This document shows positions 25,702-36,500 of a stretch of 64,000 nucleotides of DNA, piece after piece. The notes beneath the pieces were generated by a model. That model did no database searches, was not told the origin of the DNA, and saw only the letters and a program-made list of their open reading frames with translations. The stretch lies in contig NC_018681.1 of NCBI RefSeq assembly GCF_000250675.2, positions 1,736,001-1,800,000 on the forward strand, in the 5' to 3' direction. This DNA comes from Nocardia brasiliensis ATCC 700358. Lineage in GTDB: Bacteria > Actinomycetota > Actinomycetes > Mycobacteriales > Mycobacteriaceae. How positions within the stretch are numbered: the first letter of the stretch is position 1; each line of letters opens with the position of its first letter. Position numbers and translations under genes: made by a program.

Positions 25702-26325
25702 ATGTCGGATCGAGCTGCGTTCGACCATCTCATTCCCTGGGTCGATGACCTGGACGGGGCTATGCGGGCCTACGACGCTTGTGGTTTGACGACCCAGGGG
25801 GCGCTCACCATGCCGGGGTTTCGCAATGCCGCGTGGGGAGTCGACGACGAGCGGTACGTCGAACTGGCCACGGTGGACGACGCACACGCGACGGCGGCGC
25901 GATTTCGTGCCGCGGGCCGTGAGGTCGACGTCGTCGAGGTTCGCTTCGAGGAAGAGAACGTGGGGTTCGTGGAAGTGTTCGTGCGTGACGCGCCCGCGTA
26001 CTTCCCCTTCTTCATCACCTACGACCCGCCGCGTCACGAGATCGGCCGGATGCGCGCCGAGGCTCGTGCCGCCGCGGGCATCTCTTCGGCGGGGCGGCCT
26101 GACCTGGTGGCGCTGCTGATCGGCAGCGTTGATCCGGAAGGCGAGGCTCGCGTCTTCGCGGAATTCGTCGGGTGCCCAGCGCGTGATTCGGTCGTCGCGC
26201 TACCCGGTGCCGAGGTGCGCTTCGCAGAGGGTTTCGCGCTGGGGCTGTCCGGGATAGCGGTTCGCGGTGCACCGGTAGCGCGGGCGACCAACATTGCCGG
26301 TATGACAGTGATCGGCGAGCAATAA
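25702..26325 (+). CDS. VOC / glyoxalase-like domain protein
   Basis: 207-residue protein of the vicinal-oxygen-chelate fold, glyoxalase-like type: FDHLIPWVDDLDGAMRAYDACG is the first beta-alpha unit, RNAAWGVDDERYVELATVDD follows, and the second half reads VEVFVRDAPAYFPFFITYDPP. Whether it binds a metal or is catalytic is unclear. The ATG at 25702 has AGGAGGGG four bases upstream; an in-frame ATG 15 bases earlier is the alternative. The iron box immediately upstream is unusual for this family and suggests a role in iron-limited metabolism. Confidence 0.75.
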   Translation: MSDRAAFDHLIPWVDDLDGAMRAYDACGLTTQGALTMPGFRNAAWGVDDERYVELATVDDAHATAARFRAAGREVDVVEVRFEEENVGFVEVFVRDAPAYFPFFITYDPPRHEIGRMRAEARAAAGISSAGRPDLVALLIGSVDPEGEARVFAEFVGCPARDSVVALPGAEVRFAEGFALGLSGIAVRGAPVARATNIAGMTVIGEQ

Positions 26326-27109
26326 CGCGCGGGCTGAGATGGTTCACCGACAATCGACGGAAGGTATCGGGTCCGGCCGGGGTGTCGGCGAGAGCTTGCT
26401 GGCGGAGCTGATTCTCTGGCTCCCGAGCCAGGCCGCGCGGCGGTCCAGGCGGGCGGGCGTTGGTGTGGTGCCGGAGCCGCCCGCAGACCTGCGGCAGTTC
26501 CGAATCGGTAGGGCAGCCTCCGGCGTCGACCACGCCGATCTCGTGGCGCGCTCGGGTCAGCTGCCGAAGCTCGAACCTGCGGCAGCCGGCGCGGTCGTCG
26601 TGGTGTGCGCCGTAGGGCTGGGTGGGTGGATCCGTCGGATGTGTTGTGGAGGCTGCTTTTTGCAGTATCGGTGTGGGGTTGCTCGCGGATGAGCGTTGCG
26701 GGACTCGGGCCCGGTATCGAGCTATGGCAGCGCGAGGACTAGCTGCGGCATAGCGGTGGACTGGCCGGCGGGGCTGTGACTTGGGGGGAGCGAGGTCGGG
26801 GGCTCATACACCTTGGTTGCTGGGTTGGCATCGATTCGGGGAAACGTGGCAGGGGAGACACGCCGACGTGGTGCGGCTTCGTCAGTTCTGGACCAGCGAC
26901 CGGCCCGTTATCCCGAAGAGGCCAGCCGGTCGGGTACGCGGCTGGTTCCTGACTCTGCCGAGCAAATCTCTCGCGTGTGTCGTGATCGCGTGCTCGGGGG
27001 CGTCGACTTGCGGCGCGAGCGGGGGAATGTTTGAAAGAGTGCTGGTGGGGGCATATGTGTCGGGTTGGGGAGCGGGACGGCTCCCGAACGCGACACGCGT
27101 GCCGTTGAA
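26326..27109. other. Long intergenic stretch without recognised gene
   Basis: About 780 bases between the VOC gene and the tRNA. Open frames exist on both strands but lack ribosome sites and recognisable protein content. I see no repeat, RNA or operator here. Confidence 0.5.
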
Positions 27110-27194
27110 TGGTGCGCGAGAGGGGACTTGAACCCCTACGTCCGTGGACACCAGAACCTAAATCTGGCGCGTCTGCCAATTTCGCCACTCGCGC
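27110..27194 (-). tRNA. tRNA-Leu (anticodon UAG), CCA encoded
   Basis: Minus-strand cloverleaf of 85 bases: acceptor arms GCGCGAG and CTCGCGC, anticodon stem CCAGA/TCTGG with loop TTTAGGT (anticodon TAG, reading CUN leucine codons), a long class II variable arm, and T arm AGGGGTTCAAGTCCCCT. The discriminator A is followed by an encoded CCA. It lies about 390 bases upstream of fas on the opposite strand. Confidence 0.93.
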
Positions 27195-27309
27195 GTGATG
27201 GTACGACCGTCCAAACTCTACCGGGCTTGACCGCGTTCGCGAAGCTCCGGGCGGGCGTGGCGTACTGGTCGGTAACCCTACCAGGGATTATAACGATTTG
27301 ATAAATCTC

Positions 27310-27330
27310 AACATGAGGAGCACTCATGTT
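27310..27330. promoter_or_regulatory. fas operator repeat 1
   Basis: Inverted repeat AACATGA and TCATGTT separated by seven bases. First of three related sites upstream of fas. Confidence 0.6.
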
Positions 27331-27366
27331 TCCTACGTGTTAGTAACCGGGTAGACCAGCGCGTTC

Positions 27367-27389
27367 AAACATGAGGAGGGGTCATGTTT
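27367..27389. promoter_or_regulatory. fas operator repeat 2
   Basis: Inverted repeat AAACATGA and TCATGTTT separated by seven bases, the most symmetric of the three sites and 58 bases from the first. Confidence 0.65.
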
Positions 27390-27448
27390 GTCGTGATTCT
27401 GGTACGTAAGTACCGAAATACTCGAGGGTAGCGCTTTCGCCGGCGAGC

Positions 27449-27472
27449 AAACGTGAGGATTTCCTCATGATT
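27449..27472. promoter_or_regulatory. fas operator repeat 3
   Basis: Related but degenerate site: AAACGTGAGGA faces TCCTCATGATT (nine of eleven positions symmetric). It lies about 110 bases before the chosen fas start, close to where a promoter would be. Confidence 0.5.
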
Positions 27473-27580
27473 CTGTGGAATCCTCGCCGTTATCAGGCCC
27501 CAACGCTGAGGATCACCTGCGCCCGGAGGAAGCGGCGTGTCTCGGAGGGCATGTCGCCAGGAGAAGGAAGTCGAGCTGCC

Positions 27581-30500
27581 TTGACGATCAACGAGAGCAC
27601 CGAGGCCGGTACCGGACAGAGCGCGAAGGTCGGTGGAGCCACCCGCGCGGGAGGCACGCGGTCGCCGCTGCTGGACCACCTGTTGAACGGGACGCCGTAT
27701 GCGCTCGCGTTCGGTGGGCAGGGCGCGCAGTGGCTCGACGAGCTCGCCGACATCAGCCGCGACAGCGCGCTGGAGCCCGAACTGACCGCCCTGGTGAACG
27801 AGGCGGAGGCGATGCTGGAGCCGGTGTCGGCGCAGCTGCTCGTGGTGCGCCCGGTCGGCTTCGATCCGGTGGGCTGGATGCTGGAAGACGATCTGGTCGA
27901 CACCGAGCTGGGCGAGGTCTCGGCCGCGCCGCCCGCGCAGGTGCTGCGTTCGGCCGCGGTCTCGATGCCGGGTGTGCTGCTCTCTCAGGTGGCCGCGATG
28001 CGTGCGCTGCGGCTGCAAGGTCTCGATCCGGCCGCGCACGCGCCGGTGGCGATCGTGGGGCACTCGCAGGGCAGGCTGGCGGCGACGGCCGTGGAGGCCG
28101 GCGGTCAGCGCGACGCCGAGATCCTCGCGCTGGCCCAATTGATCGGTGCCGCCGCGGGTCTGGTGGCGCGCCGGCGCGGGCTGATGCCCGTCGGTGAGCG
28201 CTCGCCGATGGTCGCGGTGTCGAACGTGGACCCCGAACAGCTGCGTGCCGTGGTGGCCGAGGTATCCGAGGGTGTCGACCCGGCGGCGGCCGCGGTGGTG
28301 TCGATCCGGAACGGACGCCGGCGCGCGGTACTGTCCGGCGCTCCCGCGCAACTGGAGCGGGTGCGCCAGCGCTGCGCCCAGATCCATGACAAGCAGGCCG
28401 CCGAGCGCGAGGGCAAGGTGCGCGGCGGCGCGATCTTCGCGCCGGTGTTCGAGGACGTGGCCGTCGATGTCGCGTTCCACCACCCGGCCCTGGCCGACAC
28501 CGTCGATCTGGTGACCTCGTGGGCCGGCCAGTGTGGGTTGGACGCGGCGCTGGCCGGCGCGCTCGCGCAGGAGATCCTGGTCGACCCGATCGACTGGGTG
28601 GAGATCGTCGACGGTGTGGTCGCCGCCGGCGCGCAATGGATTCTGGACCTCGGTCCCGGCGATCTGCTGTCCCGGCTGACCGGTGGTTCGCTGAAGGGCA
28701 CCGGCGTCGGCATCGTGGCCGCCGCGACCCGCGCCGGGCAGCGCAGCCTGCTCACCCCGGGTGCCGCGCCGGAGACCGCCGCCGCGTGGACGGAGTTCGC
28801 GCCGCGCCCCGTGCGCCTGCCGAACGGCCGCATCGTGGTGGAGACCGCGTTCACCAAGCTGACCGGTCGCTCACCGATCCTGCTCGCGGGCATGACCCCG
28901 ACCACCGTCGACGCGAAAATCGTTGCGGCGGCGGCGAACGCGGGCCACTGGGCCGAACTGGCCGGTGGCGGTCAGGTGACCGAGCAGATCTTCGCCGACC
29001 GGGTCGCCGAGCTGAAGACGCTGCTGCAGCCGGGTCGCGCGGTGCAGTTCAACTCGCTGTTCCTGGACCCCTACCTGTGGAAGCTGCAGCTGGGCGGTAA
29101 GCGCCTGGTGCAGAAGGCCCGCACCGCGGGCGCGCCGTTCGACGGCGTCATCGTCACCGCCGGCATTCCCGAGCTAGAGGAAGCCGTCGCGCTGATCAAC
29201 GAGCTCACCGAGGTCGGCATCTCGCATGTCGCGTTCAAGCCGGGCACGGTCGCGCAGATCCGGGCGGTGCTGCGGATCGCCGACGAGGTGCCGGACTACC
29301 CGGTGATCATGCACATCGAGGGCGGCAAGGCCGGCGGGCACCACTCCTGGGAAGACCTGGACGACCTGCTGCTGGAGACCTACGCCGAGCTGCGCGGCCG
29401 GGACAACGTGGTGGTCTGCGTCGGCGGCGGCATCGGAACCCCGGAGCGCGCAACGGAATACCTCACCGGCGCGTGGGCGAGCGCGCACGGCTACCCGGTG
29501 ATGCCGCTGGACGGCGTGCTGGTCGGCACGGCCGCGATGGCGACGCTGGAGGCGACCACCGCCCCCGAGGTGAAGCAGCTGCTGGTGGACACCCCCGGCA
29601 CCCCCGACTGGGTCGGTGCGGGCACCGCGTCCGGCGGAATGGCCTCGGGCCGTAGCCAATTGGGCGCCGACATCCACGAGATCGACAACGCCGCCTCGCG
29701 CACCGGCCGGCTGCTGGACGAGGTCGCCGGTGACGCCGACGCAGTCGCCGCGCGCCGGGACGAGATCATCGCGGCGCTGAACGGCACGGCCAAGCCGTAT
29801 TTCGGCGACGTCGCCACGATGACCTACCAGGATTGGTTGCAGCGCTACGTCGAACTCGCGGTGGGTCTGGACCGCCGCAAGGACTTCGACTGCGGCAGCG
29901 ATATCGGTGACGCGATCGCCGACGCCACCCGCTCGCTGTGGCTCGACATCAGCTGGCGCGATCGTTTCGCGGAAATGATGCGCCGCACCGAATCCCGGCT
30001 GCATCCGGCCGACCGCGGCGAGATCCCGACGCTGTTCCCGGCCGACGACGCCTTCGAGAACCCGGTCGCGGCGCTGTGCGCGCTGCAGGAGCGTTACCCG
30101 GCGGCCGTGCACACCCAGCTGCACCCGGCCGACGTGCCGTTCTTCGTCGCGCTGTGCAAGACCCCCGGCAAGCCGGTGAACTTCGTGCCCGTCGTCGACG
30201 GTGACGTGCGCCGCTGGTGGCGCTCGGATTCGCTGTGGCAGGCCCATGATTCGCGCTACTCCGCCGATCAGGTGTGCATCATCCCGGGCACCGTCGCGGT
30301 CGCCGGGATCACCCGGGTCGACGAGCCGGTGGGCGAGCTGCTCGACCGCTTCGAGCAGGACACGGCCTACTCGCTGGTGCGGGCCGGTGTGGTGCCGGTC
30401 GCGATCGACGCGCGCCGCGTCGCGGGCGTGACGACCGGAGCGATCGACACCGTGCTCGCCGCGCCCGACCTCGAATGGTCGGGGCGTACCACGGTCAACC

Positions 30501-33500
30501 CGGTGCACCGGCTCGGTGAACTGTCGGAGTGGACCGTCGACGGCAAGGGTGCGGTGCACCCGCCGAGCGGCGCCACGCTGACCGAGACCACCGGTCCGGT
30601 CGCCGAGCACTCGTACGTCGAGCTGACCGTTCCGCTGTTGGGCAGCAACGTGGTTCGCATCCGGATCACCGTGCCCACCGCCGTCTACAACGGTGGCGCA
30701 CCGGTGGTCACCGAGGCCGACGCCACCGCGGCGATGTCGGCACTGCTCGCCGTGGCTGCCGGACAGGACCTGCCCGAGGTAAAGGGCAAGGTCGCCCACC
30801 TCAACATCGCGTGGACCCCCGACCTCATCGCCGATCACGCGGGCGTGACCGGTTCGGGTCTGCCGTCGGCGCTGAGCACGCTGGGCCGCACCGTTCCGGA
30901 CGTGCTGGTGGGCGCTTGCTGGCCCGCCGTGTTCGCGGTGCTCGGCGCGGCCCGTGCCGCCGATGGCACCAGCGTGATCGAGGGCATGCTCGATCTGGTA
31001 CATCTCGATCACCAGATCCACCTGGCGGGCGAACTGCCCACCAGCCCAAGCGTTCTCGCGGTCCGTGCGGAAGCTGGGGAGACGCTCGACACCGATCTCG
31101 GCCGCGTGGTCGAGGTGCGGGTGCGGATCGCGGGCCTGCTGGACCGGCCGGAAACCGGGCTGTCCATGCCGACCGTCGCCACGCTCACCGAGCGCTTCGC
31201 CATCCGCGGCCGCAACGGCGCGGGCGAGCTGACCGATCCGCCGCGCGCGGCGGGTACGGTCGCCGACACCGCGACCGACACCCCGCGCCGGCGTCGCCGC
31301 GACGTGACCATGGTCGCGCCGCGCACCATGCACGCCTTCGCCGCGGTCTCCGGCGATCACAACCCGATCCACACCAGTGATGCCGCGGCCAAGCTGGCCG
31401 GTCTGGGCAGCCCGATCGTGCACGGCATGTGGCTCTCGGCCGCCGCCCAGCACGCGGTGTCGGCGCTCGACCCCGACAGCACGGTGCCTGCCCGCACCCT
31501 GACCGCCTGGACCACCCGTTTCCTCGGCATGGTTCGCCCCGGCGCGGAAATCGACGTGCGGGTCGAGCGGGTCGCGGTGGACGCGGGCGGCGAGATCATC
31601 GAGGTGTCCTGCCGTGCCGCAGGCGATCTGGTGATGACCGCGACCGGTCGCACCGCCACGCCGCGGACCGTCTACGCGTTCCCGGGCCAGGGCATTCAGC
31701 GCAAGGGCATGGGCCTGGACGCGCGCACCCGGTCCAAGGCCGCCAAGGCCATCTGGGACCGCGCCGACAAACACACCCGGGAGGCGCTCGGCTTCTCGAT
31801 TCTCGCTGTGGTGCGCGACAACCCGACCTACCTCAAGGCGCGCGGCGTCGAACACCGGCACCCGGACGGCGTGCTGCACCTGACCCAGTTCACCCAGGTC
31901 GCGATGGCGGTACTCGGTGTCGCCCAGGTGGCCGAACTGCGGGAGGCCGGTGCGTTCATCGAGGGCGCGATGCTGGCCGGGCACTCGGTCGGTGAGTACA
32001 ACGCGCTCGCCGCCGTGGCCGGCGTGCTGCCGCTGGAGGCGGTGCTCGAGGTGGTGTTCCAGCGCGGTTCGGCGATGCACGAGCTGGTGCCGCGGGATGA
32101 CAAGGGCCGCAGCGACTATCGGATGGCCGCCATCCGGCCCTCGCAGATGGGCCTGCCCGACGACGAGGTGATCGACTTCGTCTCCGGTATCGGTGCCCAG
32201 GTCGGCGAGTTCCTCGAAGTGGTCAACCTGAACCTGCGCGGTTCGCAGTACGCGATCGCGGGCACGGTGGCCGGACTCGAAGCGCTGGAGGCCGAGATCG
32301 ACCGTCGCCGTACCGAATTCGGCGGCAAGCGGGCCTACATCCTGGTGCCCGGCATCGACGTGCCGTTCCACTCCACCGTGCTGCGCAAGGGTGTGCCGGA
32401 ATTCCGGCACAAGCTCGAACAGCTGCTGCCCGCCGACCTGCACCCGGAGGTCCTGGTCGGCCGCTACATCCCGAACCTGGTGCCGCGTCCGTTCTCGCTG
32501 GAGCGCGCATTCATCCAGGAGATCGCGGATCTGGTGCCGTCCGAGCCGCTCGCCGCGGTCCTGGCGGACTTCGAGGGCTGGGCCGCGCGCCCGACCGAGC
32601 TGTGCCGCGTCGTGCTCGTCGAACTGCTCGCTTGGCAGTTCGCCAGCCCGGTGCGCTGGATCGAGACCCAGGACCTGCTGTTCACCGATATCGCCTCGGG
32701 TGGTCTCGGCGTGGAGCGTTTCGTCGAAATCGGTTTGGGCGCAACGCCGACCGTGGCGAACCTGGCGAGTCAGACATTGAAGCTGCCCGCGTTCAGCGGC
32801 ACTACGGTCGAGGTGCTCAACATCGAGCGCGAGGCCGGGATCGTCTACTCGACCGACACCGACCCGGCGCCGGTCGACGAGCCCGCCGACGAGATCGCCG
32901 AAACCCCCACGGCCGCAGCGCCCGTCGCCGCGGCGGCGCCCGTTGCCGCACCGGCGCCGAGCTCCGGCGGCCCCCGCCCGGATGACATCGTCTTCACCGC
33001 CGCCGACGCCACCCGGGTGCTCATCGCGCTGTGGACGAAGCTGCGGCTGGATCAGATCGGCCCGGTCGACACCATCGAGGGCCTCTGCGACGGTGTGTCC
33101 TCGCGCCGCAACCAGCTGCTGGTCGACCTCGGTTCGGAGCTCTCGCTCGGCGCCATCGACGGTGCGGCGGACGCGGACATGGGTGCGCTCGCCGCGACCG
33201 TGGAGCGGCTCGCCCGCACCTACAAGCCGTTCGGCTCGGTGCTGACCGACTCGATCGGCGATCACCTGCGCAAGGTGTTCGGCCCGTCGGGCAAGCGCCC
33301 GGCCGCGATCGCCGAACGCGTGAAGAAGGTCTGGGAACTCGGTGACGGCTGGGCCAGCCATGTCACCGCCGAGGTCTCGCTCGGCACCCGCGAGGGCGCG
33401 AGCGTCCGCGGTGGCGAACTCGGTGGCCTGGTCAGTGGTTCGCTGGGTGACGGTGCCGCGGTGGACGCCGCCATCGACGCCGCCGTGCAAGCGGTCGCCG

Positions 33501-36500
33501 CGCGTCGCGGTCTCGCGGTGTCGCTGCCCTCGGCCGGTGGCGGCGGCGGTGCCACCGTCGACGCGGCCGCGCTCGGCGAGTTCACCGAACAGATCACCGG
33601 GCGCGACGGCGTGCTCGCCACGGCCGCCCGGGTGGTGCTCGATCAGCTCGGCCTGACCGAGCAGGTGTCCGCGCCGGAGGCGACCGACACCTCGCTCGTC
33701 GATCTGGTCTCGGCCGAATTGGGTTCGGACTGGCCGCGTTTGGTCGCACCCGCGTTCGACGCGCGCAAGGCCGTGTTGCTCGACGACCGGTGGGCCACCG
33801 CCCGCGAAGACCTGGCCCGGCTGTGGCTCGGCAATGACGCCGAGACCGCTGCGCTGCCGGTGACCGGCTACCTCGGCGCGGGTGAAGCCGTTGCCGCACA
33901 GGCGAACTGGTGGCGCGAGCGGGCCAAGCACGAGGCCCGTTCGGTGCTGGCCGGGGTCTACGCGCAGATCGCCGAGGCCGCGCTGAGCACCGACGATCGC
34001 GGCATCTGGTCCGCGGATATCGCGGTGATCACCGGCGCGAGCAAGGGTTCCATCGCGGCCGCGGTGACCGGGCGACTGCTCGGCGGCGGCGCCACCGTCG
34101 TGGTGACCACCTCGAGTCTCAACGACGACCGGCTCGCTTTCTACCGGAAGCTGTACCGCGACAACGCCCGCCACGGCGCGGCGCTGTGGGTGGTGCCCGC
34201 CAACATGGCGTCCTACCAGGACATCGACGCGCTCATCGAGTGGATCGGTACCGAGCAGGTCGACAACGCCGGCGGCGCGAAGATCAAGACCAAGGACGCG
34301 ATGACGCCGACCATGCTGCTGCCGTTCGCGGCGCCGCGGGTGGCCGGTGACCTTTCCGATGCCGGTGCGCGCGCGGAAATGGAGATGCGCGTGCTGCTCT
34401 GGTCGGTGGAGCGGCTGATCGGCGGGCTGTCGGTGCTCGGCGCCGACCACGACGTCGACGCGAAACTGCATGTGGTGCTGCCGGGTTCGCCCAACCGCGG
34501 CATGTTCGGCGGCGACGGCGCGTACGGCGAGTCGAAGGCCGCGCTGGACGCGGTGGTGGCCAAGTGGCGGGCGGAGAAGTCGTGGTCCGCGCGGGTCACC
34601 CTGGTGCACGCGCTGATCGGCTGGGTGCGCGGCACCGGGCTGATGGGCCACAACGATCCGATGGTCGCCGCGGTGGAAGAGGCCGGCGTGCAGACCTGGT
34701 CGACCACCGAGATGGCCGACGAGCTGCTCAAGTGGTGCACCTCGCGGGCGCGCCAGGTCACCCTGGCCGGCCCGCAGCAGATCGACCTGACCGGCGGATT
34801 GGCCAGGGCCAAGCTCGATCTGCCCGCACTGGCCAAGCAGGCCGCGGAGCAGGCGGCCACGGAGACCGCGCAAGCCGATGCGGCCGCGACCATTTCGGCG
34901 CTGCCCGCACCGCCCGCGTTGTCCTCGGCGCTGCCGGTGCCCGAATGGGGCACGGTCACCGCAGATCTCGCCGACATGGTGGTGATCGTCGGCGCCGGCG
35001 AGCTCGGCCCGTACGGCTCCGCGCGCACCCGGTTCGAGATGGAGGTCGAAGACCAGCTCTCGGCCGCGGGCGTGCTCGAACTCGCCTGGACCACCGGCCT
35101 GGTCACCTGGGAGAACGATCCCAAGCCGGGCTGGTACGACGCCGAAACCGGTGACTTCGTACCGGAGTCGGAATTGGCCGAGAAGTACCACGACGCGGTG
35201 ATCGCGCGCTGCGGCGTGCGTCGCTACGGCGACGACGGCGCCATGGTCGACAACAGCGCGCCGCTGATGACCTCGGTGTTCCTCGATCAGGACCTGACCT
35301 TCACGGTCGGCGGCGAGGCCGAGGCCCGCGCCTTCTACGAGGCCGACCCCGAGCACACGGTGATCGTGCCGGTGCCGGATTCGGGCGACTGGACGGTGAT
35401 CCGTAAGGCGGGCACCGAGATTCGGGTGCCGCGCCGGGCCAAGCTGTCGCGCACCGTCGGCGGCCAGATCCCCACCGGCTGGGATCCGACCGTCTGGGGC
35501 ATCTCCGCGGAGATGGTGAACTCCATCGACCGCGTCGCCCTGTGGAACGTCGTCTGCACGGTGGACGCGTTCATCAGCTCCGGCTTCAGTCCGGCCGAGC
35601 TGATGAGCTGGGTGCACCCGAGCCAGGTCGCCAACACCCAGGGCACCGGCATGGGCGGCATGTCCTCGATGCGCTCGCTGTACATCGACAACCTGCTCGG
35701 CGAGTCGCGGGCGAACGACATCCTGCAGGAGGCGCTGCCGAACGTGGCGCTCGCGCACGTGGTGCAGGCCTACGTCGGCAGCTACGGCGCGATGGTGCAC
35801 CCGGTGGCGGCGTGCGCCACGGCCGCGGTGTCGGTCGAGGAGGGCGTCGACAAGATCCGCCTCGGCAAGGCCGACCTGGTGGTGGCCGGCGGCTTCGACG
35901 ATCTCGGCATCGAGGGCATCGTCGGCTTCGGTGACATGTCCGCCACCGCGGACTCGGCGGCCATGAGCGCCAAGGGCATCAGCGATCGGTACTTCTCCCG
36001 CGCCAACGATCGTCGCCGCGGCGGCTTCGTGGAATCGCAGGGCGGCGGCACCGTGCTGCTCGCCCGCGGTGACGTGGCGGTGGAGATGGGCCTGCCGGTG
36101 CTCGGTGTGGTCGCCTTCGCGCAGTCCTTCGCCGACGGCGTGCACACCTCCATCCCGGCACCCGGTCTCGGTGCGCTCGGCGCGGGTCGCGGCGGGCGCG
36201 AGTCCCGGATCGCCGCCGAACTGCGCAAGCTCGGCGTCACCCCGGACGACATCGCGGTGCTGTCCAAGCACGACACCTCGACCGCGGCGAACGACCCCAA
36301 CGAGTCCGAGCTGCACACCCGCCTCGCCACGGCCATCGGGCGGTCCGCGGGCGCACCGCTGTTCGTCGTCTCGCAGAAGAGCCTGACCGGACACGCCAAG
36401 GGCGGCGCGGCCGCGTTCCAGCTGATCGGCCTGTGCCAGGTGCTGGAAAACGGTGTGGTGCCGCCGAACCGGAGCCTGGACTGTGTCGACGACAAGATGC

